Of a stretch of DNA of 64,000 bases, positions 10,851-21,387 are shown piece after piece (the stretch's first letter is position 1; each line of letters opens with the position of its first letter). This DNA comes from Ooceraea biroi (taxonomy: Eukaryota; Arthropoda; Insecta; Hymenoptera; Formicidae). The notes under the pieces were generated by a model. It was not told where the DNA came from. It made no database searches and worked only from the letters and a program-made list of their open reading frames with translations. The position numbers were made by a program, and so were the translations under genes. The stretch covers positions 12,486,601 to 12,550,600 of the forward strand of contig NC_039517.1 in assembly GCF_003672135.1 (NCBI RefSeq), given 5' to 3'.

Positions 10851-11249
10851 TTAATTCAACATAAAAAAATTATTTAATTCCGTGTGCCCCAGCTCGCGAC
10901 CTCCCCTTGAAAGTGAGAGAGTGTTGCTTTGTATATTCAATGAAAGTATGTAGTATGTAATACACGATTACTATTATATGTTTTTTTGTATAAATGTATT
11001 TTTTAATATGTATCTGATCTATATCTTTTTTTTATTATATTGTATTATGCTAATATGCTAGAAGTATTTATTATATTATATGAATTTTATTAATCATATG
11101 TATTACATACCATAACTTTTCCTTTATATATGAAGCAATACTTTCTCACATAAATGTAACGAGATACATACGAGATGTATAAAGAGGAAATCAAAATTAA
11201 AAATATAGATGTATGCATTCGTCAGTCATTCTTTACATTTGCATGTATA
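10851..11249. other. AT-rich spacer
   Basis: No gene or recognisable repeat. It ends in the TA (11248-11249) that flanks the next palindromic element. Confidence 0.5.
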
Positions 11250-11681
11250 CAGGGTGTCCCAGACCTACCGTATCACCGGTTAATGGTAGATTCCTGAGGT
11301 GATTCTGAGACGAATGTTCCTCTTGCAAAATGTCGAGGGTGGCGTAGTTTCGGCGCTACGAAGGGTTGTAGTTATCCTATCCTTATGTAGAATTTTCCCG
11401 CGTTCAGTGACGGTGGGTCAAAGGGGTCCCGCGCATCGCGCACACTTCAATTTGATCTTAATTTTTCGCGGCTGTTCAAATTGAAGTGTGCGCGATGCGC
11501 GGGACCCCTTCGACCCACCGTCACTGAACGCGGGAAAATTCTACACAAGGATAGGATAACTACAACCCTTCGTAGCGCCGAAACTACGCCACCCTCGACA
11601 TTTTGCAAGAGAAACATTCGTCTCAGAATCACCTCAGGAATCTACCATTAACCGGTGATACGGTAGGTCTGGGACACCCTG
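11250..11681. repeat. 432 bp near-perfect palindromic MITE, TA-flanked
   Basis: The ends are CAGGGTGTCCCAGACC and its complement, each bordered by TA (11248-11249 and 11682-11683), the Tc1/mariner-type target site. The arms of roughly 205 bp are nearly identical and meet at a loop of about 20 bp around 11456-11475. The mirror-image frames on both strands (61 codons each) are by-products. It is probably mobilised by a mariner-type transposase elsewhere. Confidence 0.85.
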
Positions 11682-11774
11682 TATATGTAGTACATGATTT
11701 TAAAAATTCATATAATATGACAAATATCTCTTGTATATTAGCATAATACGTACATTGTTTAATAAAAAAACACA

Positions 11775-11858
11775 TATACCAGGAATCGAACCGGTGACAA
11801 ACTGAAACTCATGATTGCGCGAGACGCTACACCTAATATGCCACGCTATGCGTCACAA
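11775..11858 (-). repeat. tRNA-like sequence, probable SINE head or tRNA pseudogene
   Basis: On the minus strand an A-box-like TGGCATATTAGG is followed about 40 bases later by a perfect B box GGTTCGATTCC. These are the internal RNA polymerase III promoter elements of tRNAs and tRNA-derived SINEs. I could not fold a convincing full cloverleaf, so a functional tRNA is not claimed. Confidence 0.45.
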
Positions 11859-12083
11859 CTACAAGTATCACCTTTATTTTAATTTATATCGTTCACTATT
11901 ACTCAATACAATTCTCAAGAAGATGCAAGAATTATTAAAAAAAACTCTCGACGAGACAAATAATGTTCCTCTCTCTTTGCTGGAGCAGAATATTTTACCT
12001 CTGCACAGCAAAGTGCCTGATGAATCTTTTTAAATGCATTTTTACGCATCGTCAGAGAGACGTCTCCTTTCGAGACACAAAGC

Positions 12084-12590
12084 GTGCAGTACCTGGAATC
12101 TCCTCAGCTCATTGACGCTAGTAATAGCGACATGAGCATTCAAATAATTAGAGGGAATTGTACCGATCATTGGCGGTGCATTTTCTTTGACGGTTCCAAA
12201 CTGCATGTGTATGACAGCATACCCGGCTGTACATATAACAAATTAGCAGCAAAGGATAAAGATTATATTCGCAAACGTTTCCCACTAATAAACGTGAGCG
12301 ATATAATTTTTGAAAAGGTGCAAACACAACCCAGCAAACACAAAGTAACAGTAATATACATGTTAGTTATAATTTCCGACTCAACGATGTAATTGTTACA
12401 TAACACGTATGTTATGCTGTATTTATATTAATGAGTGGGAAATTATAACTAACATGTATATACATGTTACTTTGTGTTTGCTGGGAACCATAGTACGAGT
12501 TGTGGTATTTATGATGCCGCCTTTGCTACAGCTGTAGCGTTGGGAAAAGATCCATGCGAGGAAAAATATTCCAATGACATGAACGCATGA
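12084..12590 (+). pseudogene. Ulp1/C48-type cysteine protease fragment, split by a MITE
   Basis: The first part (to about 12329) has DHWRCIFFDGSKLHVYDSI, which matches the catalytic His and Asp blocks of C48 (Ulp1/SENP-like) peptidases. After a 156 bp inverted repeat the frame resumes with TSCGIYDAAFATAVALG, the catalytic Cys block, and ends at TGA 12588-12590. Members of this fold cleave SUMO-like tails, and many copies in animal genomes travel in transposons. The upstream boundary is unclear: related coding sequence probably extends left, but stops intervene. The MITE sits between the Asp and Cys blocks, so the enzyme is broken. Confidence 0.7.
12330..12485. repeat. 156 bp inverted-repeat MITE inside the protease fragment
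   Basis: CCCAGCAAACACAAAGTAAC at the left is mirrored by its complement ending at 12485, with arms of about 48 bp and a 55-60 bp loop. The target duplication could not be identified clearly. Its insertion explains the break between the His/Asp and Cys blocks of the Ulp1-like gene. Confidence 0.8.
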
Positions 12591-12689
12591 GACGTCATTT
12601 TCTTACTATTTTACAAAGTAAGGAACTGACGCTTTTCCCAACATAAAAATGTACAACAAAGCCGGATGCGATCAATTTATGATCTGGCA

Positions 12690-12823
12690 TATACAACAAA
12701 GCCAGATATAGAAAGAAAAGATACATAGAAAGAAAGGATGGAAGAAAAGATAGAAAAAAGAGATAGAAAAAATAGAAAAAAGATAGAAAGCATAGATAGA
12801 TAGGTAGATATAAAGAATAGAGC
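12690..12823. repeat. Degenerate GATA/GAAA microsatellite
   Basis: Runs of GATAGAAA-type units form the left flank of the giant palindrome. The same sequence type appears in reverse complement at 17130-17283, beyond the LINE. Confidence 0.7.
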
Positions 12824-14826
12824 ATAGAAAAAGGCAATGCATAGATAACATTATAATTATTATAAAGCCATTTTACACTCGATGTATAATTTAGGACATA
12901 ATTCGGAAAGCTTAGAAAGCGTATTAAGAAGAGAACGTTTGAAATATATTAGAAGTACATCTATACATAAATAAATAAATAACTCATCTAATATACCGTA
13001 CAAAAATATAAATAGCATTAATGAAATTATATCCTCCATTCGTCGTAAATTATAGATTGGGTAAAGTGACCTTTACACAGCAGGTACTAAATCATTTTTG
13101 ACCGAGTTTCGAGTTTTTAAACTATAATATCGAATTCGTTATGTTGAAAACGATTACAGAGTTCTCATAACAATCTTAAAGAGAATATAATTACTGAAAA
13201 GTCTAAGAATTCCACAATTCTATTTTTAACATGAACGAAATATTAATTTAAAGATGACTCAGAACGGTCGAAAATAATTTAGTACTTCTCGTATTTAAAG
13301 GAAAAAAGCGCATATGCCTTTTATCTAATATAATACTTAAAATGATATGTATAATACATTCGCAATTACGCCTAAGCTATAATTACTGCGGCTGCTATGA
13401 TTTATTATTAAAGTTATAGCAAGACATGTTAGATAAATAAGTTAATGGTAACAACAGCAATAAAACTTGATTTATTTATCACAGAGAGATCATTATTATG
13501 TACAAAATAACATATCTATTTTGCATATAATAATCTGTGAGAAATAAAATGTTTCTTAATATTATTTGTTGTTTTCAATCAATCAATTATATATTTCTCT
13601 TGCTATAATTTTTTAAACTGTTGAAAACACATTACAGATAGACATGCAAAAGTCTCAGCAAATTTATGTAATATTAATCAATATATCTCCCATGAAATGT
13701 CTCTTGTGAGAGTAATAAAGCTTTCGTACGTTTTAAATATCTGTGTGAATCGGTTATCTCATATCAATACAGTTTTGCAACAAACTGTACTTTATTATTA
13801 GAAAGTTAATTGCCTTAAAAGTGATAATTGTTAAGAAGTAAAACAATTGTTTATTTGTTAAGGTACGTACTGCAAAAATATATTGATATGAGAAAACCGA
13901 TTCACACAGATATTTAAAACGTACGAAAGCTTTATTACTCTCACAAGAGACATTTCATGGGAGATATATTGATTAATATTACATAAATTTGCTGAGACTT
14001 TTGCATGTCTATCTGTAATGTGTTTTCAACAGTTTAAAAAATTATAGCAAGAGAAATATATAATTGATTGATTGAAAACAACAAATAATATTAAGAAACA
14101 TTTTATTTCTCACAGATTATTATATGCAAAATAGATATGTTATTTTGTACATAATAATGATCTCTCTGTGATAAATAAATCAAGTTTTATTGCTGTTGTT
14201 ACCATTAACTTATTTATCTAACATGTCTTGCTATAACTTTAATAATAAATCATAGCAGCCGCAGTAATTATAGCTTAGGCGTAATTGCGAATGTATTATA
14301 CATATCATTTTAAGTATTATATTAGATAAAAGGCATATGCGCTTTTTTCCTTTAAATACGAGAAGTACTAAATTATTTTCGACCGTTCTGAGTCATCTTT
14401 AAATTAATATTTCGTTCATGTTAAAAATAGAATTGTGGAATTCTTAGACTTTTCAGTAATTATATTCTCTTTAAGATTGTTATGAGAACTCTGTAATCGT
14501 TTTCAACATAACGAATTCGATATTATAGTTTAAAAACTCGAAACTCGGTCAAAAATGATTTAGTACCTGCTGTGTAAAGGTCACTTTACCCAATCTATAA
14601 TTTACGACGAATGGAGGATATAATTTCATTAATGCTATTTATATTTTTGTACGGTATATTAGATGAGTTATTTATTTATTTATGTATAGATGTACTTCTA
14701 ATATATTTCAAACGTTCTCTTCTTAATACGCTTTCTAAGCTTTCCGAATTATGTCCTAAATTATACATCGAGTGTAAAATGGCTTTATAATAATTATAAT
14801 GTTCTCTATGCATTGCCTTTTTCTAT
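12824..14826. repeat. Giant palindrome: 956 bp arms, 91 bp spacer
   Basis: The left arm (12824-13779) begins ATAGAAAAAGGCAATGC and the right arm (13871-14826) ends with its complement. Both arms measure 956 bp and look nearly identical when aligned by eye over many blocks (for instance around 13050-13250 against 14400-14600). The spacer is 13780-13870. No protein-coding frame is present. High arm identity implies recent origin or gene conversion. Confidence 0.9.
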
Positions 14827-14867
14827 TTCTTCTATTTTTTATATCTATCTATCTATCTACCTATGTA

Positions 14868-17120
14868 TGTATGTCTTTATTGTCTCCCCTTAGGGTTGCA
14901 AGTACACCGCGGAACCTGTTCCGCTACATTTCCTCCATAATCACATCTCATCATACCCCTCCCTTTTTCTCCTCACAAAACATTTCTTTCTCTATCCTGG
15001 CCATTTAGCGACCTCACAATTCTATTAACCTATCTCCCTCCCCTTTAACTTTTCCATTCATCTCATTACCTTCCTCTTCATCTTCATTTCTCCTTCTTTC
15101 CTTCTTTGTCTCCATCTTCTCTTCTCCTTTCTGTCCTCCTCCCGATTTCTCCTTCCTCTCCCTTCTTTCACCCTCCACTTTTCCTTTCCTGTAACATAAT
15201 CTACATTATATCTTTTCTTCATTCTCCTCATGTCCTCTCCCCCTCTTCCCCTTCTTTCACTTCCTTCTTTCTCACCCCTCTCTCACTCCTTCCCCACTTC
15301 TTCTTCACCATCTCTTGCTCCCTCTCATCCCATATCCATTTTACCCCTTCTATCTCTATCATCCTATTCTCTACTCTCACTTCCTTCCCCTTGCTCTCTC
15401 CTCTCTCGCTCTCTCTAACAACTTCCACTTTATTTTCCTCTCTTCCATAGTTAAGTCCTCATCTAACCCTATTCCCCATCTCCTTCATGCTTCCCTTCTA
15501 ACCTCCAACAACTCTTCCTTATCTCCCTTCCTCCTCATTTCCACTATCAAAACCCATTTTCCTCCTTCCCCTCTTCTTTCTTCTACCTCACCTATCTCCG
15601 CCTCTCTCCCTAATAATTCCTCCATCATCTCCTTTACTGTTCCCCTCCTCTCTCCTCTATTCTCACCCTCTATCCCCCTGCATACTACCTTATTTAATCT
15701 CCCCTTTCTTCTTTCTATTTCCTCCCTTATTCTCCTCTCTCTCTCTTCCCGCTCCTTCTCTTCTTTCCTTCTTCTCTCTCTTTCCTCCAACCATTCCCTC
15801 TCCTCTCTCCTTCTTCCCTCTCTTTCCTCTAACCTCCTCCTTATCTCCTCTTTCTCTCTTCTTTTCACTTCCCTCTTCCTCTCTATCTCCTTCTCCTTTC
15901 TTCTTTCTTCTTCACTCCTTTTCACCTCTCTCCACCATTCCTCTTCCTCATCTTCCACCGCTTCTTCCTCTTCTTCCCTCTTCTTCATCTCCTCTCCTTT
16001 CTCACTGCTCTCCTCTCCACTCTCTTCTCTCTTTCCCGCACTTTCTTCTTCTTTTGCCCCTTTCACCTCTTCACTCTTCTTCCTCGTCTCTCTCTCCTGC
16101 CTTTCATCTCTTTCTCCTTTCTGCTTCCTCTCTCCTCTCCTCTTCTTTTCTCCTCACCTCCCTCCTGCTTCCCTCTGCTCCTTCTAACCTCTCCTCCTTT
16201 TCTTTCTCCCGCCTCGTCCTTTCTTCTTCTCTCTCCTTCATCCCTTTCACCATTTCCATCATCCTACCCATCATCTCCTTCATCTCCTTTATTTCCTTTC
16301 CGATCTTTCCTTCTCCTTCAATTTTTTTTTCACCTTCCTCTTCTCTTTTCTCACTGTTCTCCCTTCTTACTGCACCTCTAACCTTTTCGCCTTTATCTCC
16401 TTCTCACCTTATCTAACCTCTCTGCCGGTACTTCCTCTAGCACGTGTCGAACATCGATCACGCATTCGATTTAGTCCTCGATCCTTGCCACCTGTCGCCC
16501 TTTCCCGAATGTTTCCCCTACTATTCTCCTTCCTACTGCACTCTTCCTTCTTACCTCCTGCTCTTCTACCCTCGATCGATCGCTCGATCGCGCGTTCGAT
16601 TTCCATCTTCGGACCACTCCTCCTGTCGCCCTCTTCCGAGTACTATTCATATTACCTCCTTCTCTCTGTATTATCTCATGCCTTCCTCGTAATTCTCCTT
16701 TCTTGTGCAGTCATTTCCCCTCTCTCACCTCTCTTCCTCTGTTCTCCGTCACACTCCTCTTCTCTCTCTCCTCTCTTCCTCTTCTCTCTCTTCTCTTCCT
16801 CTCCTCTCTCATCTCCTCCAGGTCTCCTCTCTTCTCCACTCTTTCTTTATACTTTCTCATCTCTCTCCGTCCACGTCACTTTCCCAGCCGATCTCCTCTT
16901 CCTCACGAAGCCCCGCTCACTGCTCCAACATCATTCCCCTCTTTCTCCTCTCCTCCTCCTCACTTTTCTTCTCCTCCATGTCCCCTATCTCCTCCACTCT
17001 TTCTCTACCCTTCCTCACTTTTTCTTCTCCATCCGACTCCTTATCTCCTCTCATTCCTCATTTTCTTACTGAGCACTCTTTCACACTACTATCTCACTCT
17101 CCGCCATCTTTTCGACCCTA
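14868..17120 (-). mobile_element. Non-LTR retrotransposon retaining ORF1 only
   Basis: On the minus strand the element starts near 17120, carries a purine-rich coding region matching a Glu/Arg/Lys-rich LINE ORF1 (15228-16066 recognisable), and runs with only about 350 bp after ORF1 into a 3' end GGGGAGACAATAAAGACATAC followed by a short-repeat tail (CATA/GATA). No reverse transcriptase region exists between ORF1 and the tail. It therefore looks like an internally deleted, HAL1-style half-LINE. The extreme pyrimidine bias of the plus strand over 2 kb is the antisense of this ORF1 region. Confidence 0.6.
15228..16066 (-). pseudogene. LINE ORF1 protein remnant (charged coiled coil plus C-terminal domain)
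   Basis: The 193-codon frame ending at 15485 is an almost uninterrupted E/R/K coiled coil (EERERRRKEEKEREERERRI type), followed by an ordered domain (VKEMMEELLGREAEIGEVEE, then GGKWVLIVEMRRKGDKEELL). The C-terminal continuation lies in another frame at 15228-15428 (VRVENRMIEIEGVKWIWDE). This arrangement is that of ORF1 proteins of insect LINEs, which bind element RNA. One frameshift near 15480 breaks it. Homology is recalled from the pattern, not searched. Confidence 0.6.
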
Positions 17121-17129
17121 TTTATCTAT

Positions 17130-17283
17130 CTACCTATGCTTTCTATCTTTTTTCTATTTTTTATATCTATTTTTTCTATTTATCTTTTCTTCCATCCTTT
17201 CTTTCTATCTATCTTTTCTTTCTATCTATCTTTTCTATTTATCCTTTTTTCTATCTATCCTCTCTACCTATCCTATTCTATCC
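17130..17283. repeat. CTAT/CTTT microsatellite beyond the LINE
   Basis: Degenerate TCTATCTATCTTTTC repeats, the complement of the type seen at 12690-12823 and shared with the LINE 3' side (14837-14862). The LINE appears to be embedded in this microsatellite. Confidence 0.7.
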
Positions 17284-17288
17284 ACATT

Positions 17289-17371
17289 ATTTGGAAATGC
17301 AAAAAATTCTTTTCTTTAATATTACATCAATTTTTATTATTGCAATATTAGGAAAAGAAATGTTTTGCATT
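17289..17371. repeat. Small hairpin-forming inverted repeat
   Basis: GGAAATGCAAAAAATTC at the left pairs with the complement ending GCATTTCC at about 17371, over arms of roughly 33 bp. Confidence 0.6.
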
Positions 17372-17375
17372 TCCT

Positions 17376-17825
17376 CCTGATGGAAGAGACCATGATCACC
17401 TTCTCGCGGTTTCCGTTGAGTAATAATTTCTTCCTTTAATTTTAATACATATGTATTTGCTATTAACAACGTAAAAGTATATACTAACAATACTTTTTAC
17501 GAAACAAATAACATTTTAGTTAATTTAAAAGTAATTTGTAAATTACTTTATAAATATATTTTTCTTGTATTAACAATAATAAGTATACTTATAATTAATA
17601 GTTTTATACTTTTAAATTAATGACGCAACTTTTTTGTGCAAAAGGCGTACATATTGACCAAGAGCCAATATTGGATTTCTATTTTTTCTTTATTCTATTA
17701 TTCTATTATTTATTAATTATCATTAATCTTTCTGTTCTCTTCACTCTTTACTTATTATATATATTGTTGTACAGAACATATTTATTATACATTTTATTTG
17801 AACGATTATTAATAAAATAAATACG
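17376..17825. other. AT-rich spacer
   Basis: Strongly AT-rich with no recognisable gene or repeat; the short open frames have no protein-like composition. Confidence 0.5.
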
Positions 17826-17839
17826 ATGAGAGAGAGAGT

Positions 17840-17876
<37 letters not shown>
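17826..17876. repeat. (GA)n microsatellite
   Basis: About 50 bp of nearly pure GAGAGA, followed by a 250 bp GC-richer non-coding stretch leading to the inverted TTAA end at 18155. Confidence 0.9.
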
Positions 17877-17878
<2 letters not shown>

Positions 17879-18169
17879 GAGCGACAAGATATGCTAAAGA
17901 AGCCTAGACTGATTTTGCGAGCGACGGCGAAGTCTGCTGTCAGCCCGCTATAGCTATATTGCGCTTGTCTACTGCCCCGAAGTTGGCCGAAGCGCGGCGC
18001 GCTCACGTACACGGTTGCTTGCTTGTTTGTACGTTGCCGCATTTCGCCAGCAATTCTGTCGGTAGTTGTCAAGTCTGTCGGTGGTGTCGCTAGCGGACGG
18101 TTGCTGTAACGAGAGCTAGTGAAAAAATAGTTTACTAGCAACTCCAGGATCGCCTTAAACACTATCAGA

Positions 18170-19303
18170 TTAACTGCTATCAGATTGTCTTGCATATAAA
18201 TTTTGCGGGTTATGCAACTCTAAATGTCTTGAATCAATTTCAAAATTAATAAAATTAATGCCTTCAGCCTGAAAATTAGATCGCACAATGCTAATCGCGG
18301 AAACAGTATCAACAAATAATCGATTTCGTTTTTTATGTTTTACGTCAGTAAGTATTGAAAAAATCCGTTCGGCTTCGGCATTTGAATGGGGAAGAGAAAG
18401 GACTGCTTCAACTAATAATTTTAAATTTGGAAAAACTTTCTCTTCATTATCATCTTTATATTCTAATATGTTTTGCCACATTTTATCAATTTCTAAAGAA
18501 AGTAATTCTGTTTTTTGTGATTCATCGAAAATTGATGGCAGAATTCTCCAGTCAAACGCTAATTTTGTAATATCAATGTGTGTATTATTTATACGCGCTG
18601 CAATATCTGTTAAATCTCTAATTTCAATTCTGCCTTCGTCAAAAAGAGCAATTTTCGGATTTAAAAAAGTTAATTGTTGAAAAAATATAGATTTGTATGG
18701 TAAACGTTTTACCATTTCCCGGACTGCTGTTTTATAAAAGTCTAAATATTTTAATCGAACTTCTTGCACGCATTCAACAGATTGTGTTGCTAAAAAGTCT
18801 TCACAGTCGGGTCCCACATATATATTATTAAGATCTTGTATCTGATTCTCATCGTCAATATCTAAAGAAATAATATTTTGCAAAACCTCTGGATGTATAC
18901 AATTTTGAGCAATTTGCCGAATTATTTGTTGAGACTCTTCAAATAACTTATGAATCAAAATTTTGCGTGACTGGAAAGTAGCGTTAAAAATATTAAAATA
19001 TAGTAACGAATATTTTAAAAATAATAAATATGCTTTTATGTTATTATTATTTAAATCTGTTAAAATAATTTCCGCAGATCTCAATTTATCTTCGTGAACA
19101 GCTAATATAAAATAATTTTTTAAAGCTTCCCAATTGTCGAGAAATCTGACCACGCATTTGTGCAAAACAAGCCATCTTGTATTTGCTAATTTTTTAATTT
19201 TATTTTTTTCTATTTCAAAAAACTCTTGAAATTCTTGTAAAATCGCGCATCTCTTTGCACTGCCAGAAATATAAGTAGCAACTCCTCTAACTAAATTCTC
19301 GCA
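18170..19303 (-). pseudogene. hAT transposase, C-terminal half (copy 1)
   Basis: The frame is open from the LINE junction (19303) to the stop near 18170. It contains the conserved TRW block upstream of 19165 and, near its end, LPHSNAEAERIFSILTDVKHKKRNRL, the hAT C-terminal dimerisation motif. It pairs with the N-terminal half at 20294-21137 and is about as similar to copy 2 (32375-34366) as sister families would be. The TTAA-type interval begins right after its stop codon. In the family the enzyme cuts and pastes DNA using a DDE core split by a helical insertion. Confidence 0.85.
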
Positions 19304-20282
19304 AGACCTCCAAAAATCGACCTATTGCTCGCCACATGCAACAAACAATCTACCAATTCAGAAACATACCAAATTCTTTTTAATGAAATTAGTGCCAAAT
19401 ACCAAGAATATCTACCAATTTATACCGATGGATCCAAAACTACTGAAGGAGCAGGAGCCGCTGTAGTCTTGCCCAATGAAGAAAAAACATTCCGACTCAA
19501 CAATATATCCTCAATCTTCTTTTGTGAAGCATATGCCATTTATCAAGCTCTTGAAATAATCCAAAATCAAAGAATTTCCAAAATAGCCATCTACTCAGAC
19601 TCCAAAAGTGTTCTCAACAGCATGCTTCACCCTACAAATGCCGAACCAGTCGTCGAGGAAATTCTAAATCGCACCGCGTCTCTAGAACATCAAAATGAAA
19701 TTATAATATTCATCTGGATCCCCTCACATATCGGCATCAAAGGAAACGAACAAGCAGATAAAGCAGCTAAAAAGGCTCTATCACTACAACAACAAGACCA
19801 TCTAATCTCCCACAATGATTTGATACGCAGCCTCAAAAACAACATCACCAACACCTGGAACCAACAATGGCTAAATCTACCTACAACGAAACTCCATACA
19901 GCAAGAAACAATATCTATGAAAAAACTCCCCTCCTACCTCACAGAATTGATCAAGTTATCCTCACCCGTTTGAGAATCGGTCACACAAGAGTAACACACA
20001 GTTATATCATCAAAAAAATACCTCAGGAATTATGCAACCATTGCAGAACACCACTCACCGTCCCTCACATACTCCGCGACTGACTAGCCCTACAACAGCA
20101 TAGGGAACGTCTCAAGATAACAACAGACCTTCATAGATGCCTGAACATCCCCACTGAAATCAACAAAATAATAGACTTAATCAATTGCCTAAAGCTAAAA
20201 CCCGAAATATAACTCCCATCCAGAAAATGTACCGTGGTCACTATAAACCATGTAGTTGATGTGACCTTAAATAAATTTAAAA
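19304..20282 (+). mobile_element. 5'-truncated LINE (I/Jockey-like) inside the hAT transposase
   Basis: AAATTCTCGCA occurs at 19293-19303 and again at 20283-20293, an 11 bp target duplication. The 3' end is A-rich (AAATAAATTTAAAAAA). The content is the RNase H domain and 3' untranslated region only. It cuts the hAT transposase gene on the opposite strand. Confidence 0.85.
19325..20083 (+). pseudogene. LINE RNase H domain with C-terminal zinc-finger remnant
   Basis: The frame reads IYTDGSKTTEGAGAAVVLP (first catalytic Asp), then FCEAYAIYQALE (Glu), IYSDSKSVLNSM (Asp) and PSHIGIKGNEQADKAAKKA (final Asp), the full D-E-D-D set of RNase H1-like domains. It ends with LCNHCRTPLTVPHILRD, a CX2C...H remnant typical of I/Jockey-group ORF2 C termini. 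In the family RNase H removes RNA from the hybrid during insertion. The reverse transcriptase is missing, so this is a dead 5' truncation, although the domain itself is open. Confidence 0.85.
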
Positions 20283-20293
20283 AAATTCTCGCA

Positions 20294-21137
20294 GGATTGT
20301 GGCAATTTCTCGCAGGCTTTACTAGCTATAATCGCGGAAGAATGGCATATACAATTCAGCAAAATTATTCCCGGAACTTCGGACTGTAAACGAGAAAAAA
20401 AAGAATTATTACATCCAATCATAACGTGTGCATTATCACTTGCCATTCCAACTATATTTTGAATAGGAATTTGATGTTTTTACAAAAGTTTCTGAAACGA
20501 TTCAAAAAGATTGTTTGCGGAACAATTTAGTATTTAATGATAATAATTCTAATAATTTTTTTTCGACTGTTTTATTTATCGGTGACAAATATTGTACAAG
20601 GACGCATAAAATTTTTGTTTCTGAAATGTCCGTAGATTCGTCAATTAAAATAGAAAATTTTTGTTTTTGCAAAATATTAACAATTTTTTCTATTTTCCGT
20701 TTTGCGATTATATCTTTCACAATATTGGTGCACTTAGATCGAGCCAGTGAAAGATCTTGAACGATTGAAGAATCTATAAATACGTTTTTTAACAAAGGAA
20801 TTACATGATCTGCGGTATAAAAAGTAATATTATGCTCGGCAACAAATGCTGCTAATTTAATTTCAGCTCGTTTAATGTTATCAATATGTGAACTACTACT
20901 ACTATGATGGTTTTGGCTTTGACTTTGAGAATTATATTTTTTTATATGTTTGACCGTTTGTGAATGGCGTGTTAAATCTGTTTTGCAGCATCTGATAGTG
21001 ATATTGCACAAAATACAAATTACTTTATCATTTTCTGTAGGATGAGGAGCCAGCCATCCTTTAAATAAATTATCATCTAACCAAGATTTATGAAAAATTC
21101 GCGTTTTTTTAATAGCTCCTTTCGAATCCATTTCCAT
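20294..21137 (-). pseudogene. hAT transposase, N-terminal half (copy 1)
   Basis: The start ATG at 21137 reads MEMDSKGAIKKTRIFHKSW; a zinc finger follows (CILCNITIRCCKTDLTRH...H), then conserved RAEIKLAAFVAEHN, LSLARSKCTNIVKDIIAKRK and LIDESTDISETKILC, the region holding the first DDE Asp. The frame is lost near 20502 and recognisable sequence continues in other frames to the LINE junction. A closely similar architecture is seen in hAT copy 2. Confidence 0.85.
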
Positions 21138-21387
21138 TAAATAATTAATATAAATTTGTTATGCTTATATGTGTATTGTTATTAAATACTTGTATGTTTT
21201 GTGATAAACATCTACTTACCTACTCTTATTCGCTGTCCATCATCTTTTCGCGCCAACACCCAACATTTGTTTACCTAAACGACAGTCGCTACCGACTACC
21301 GTCGCTACTGGTTTCATAGTTGCGCGCCGTGCATGCGCGAGAAAAAGCGGCCCAAATAGCAACACTGGCTCAGTGATGTACGACGCC

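Larger units (their letters stand above)
9983..18154. mobile_element. TTAA-flanked interval with matching inverted ends (Kolobok-like?)
   Basis: TTAA (9979-9982) is followed by GGGGATCCTGGAGTTGCTAG; at the far side the complement of GGCGATCCTGGAGTTGCTAG is followed by TTAA (18155-18158). The ends match over about 23 bp. TTAA target duplications with ends starting GG fit the Kolobok superfamily better than piggyBac ends (CCY), though no transposase is seen. The interval contains a Ulp1-like protease fragment, a giant palindrome and a LINE. A third copy of the end lies at 26787, with related sequence inside it. Whether the two ends here belong to one 8.2 kb element or two copies cannot be settled by eye. 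Confidence 0.5.
6354..21367 (-). mobile_element. hAT transposon (copy 1), 15 kb with nested insertions
   Basis: The left end CAGTGTTGCTATTCGGG and the right end, whose complement is CAGTGTTGCTATTTGGG, form terminal inverted repeats of about 38 bp containing CGCGCATGCGC. They are flanked by 8 bp GCCCAGTG (6346-6353) and GCTCAGTG (21368-21375), differing by one base, as expected for a hAT target duplication. The transposase runs on the minus strand in two pieces (18170-21137). The rest is inserted material: an LTR-like block, concentric inverted repeats, a TTAA-flanked 8.2 kb interval and a LINE. A segment at 6640-6730 matches, in reverse complement, part of the 3' region of hAT copy 2 (35870-35950). 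Confidence 0.8.

Noticed and set aside
11299..11632. Identical 61-codon frames on opposite strands
   Set aside because: Direct consequence of the palindromic MITE.
11775..11858. Functional tRNA gene
   Set aside because: A and B boxes are present but no convincing acceptor and anticodon stems could be drawn.
15315..16187. 290-codon Ser/Leu-rich plus-strand open frame that could look like a membrane protein
   Set aside because: It is the antisense of the purine-rich LINE ORF1; composition follows from the pyrimidine bias of the strand.
16703..17380. Ser/Leu/Pro-rich plus-strand frames up to 225 codons
   Set aside because: Same pyrimidine-tract artefact, running into the CTAT microsatellite.
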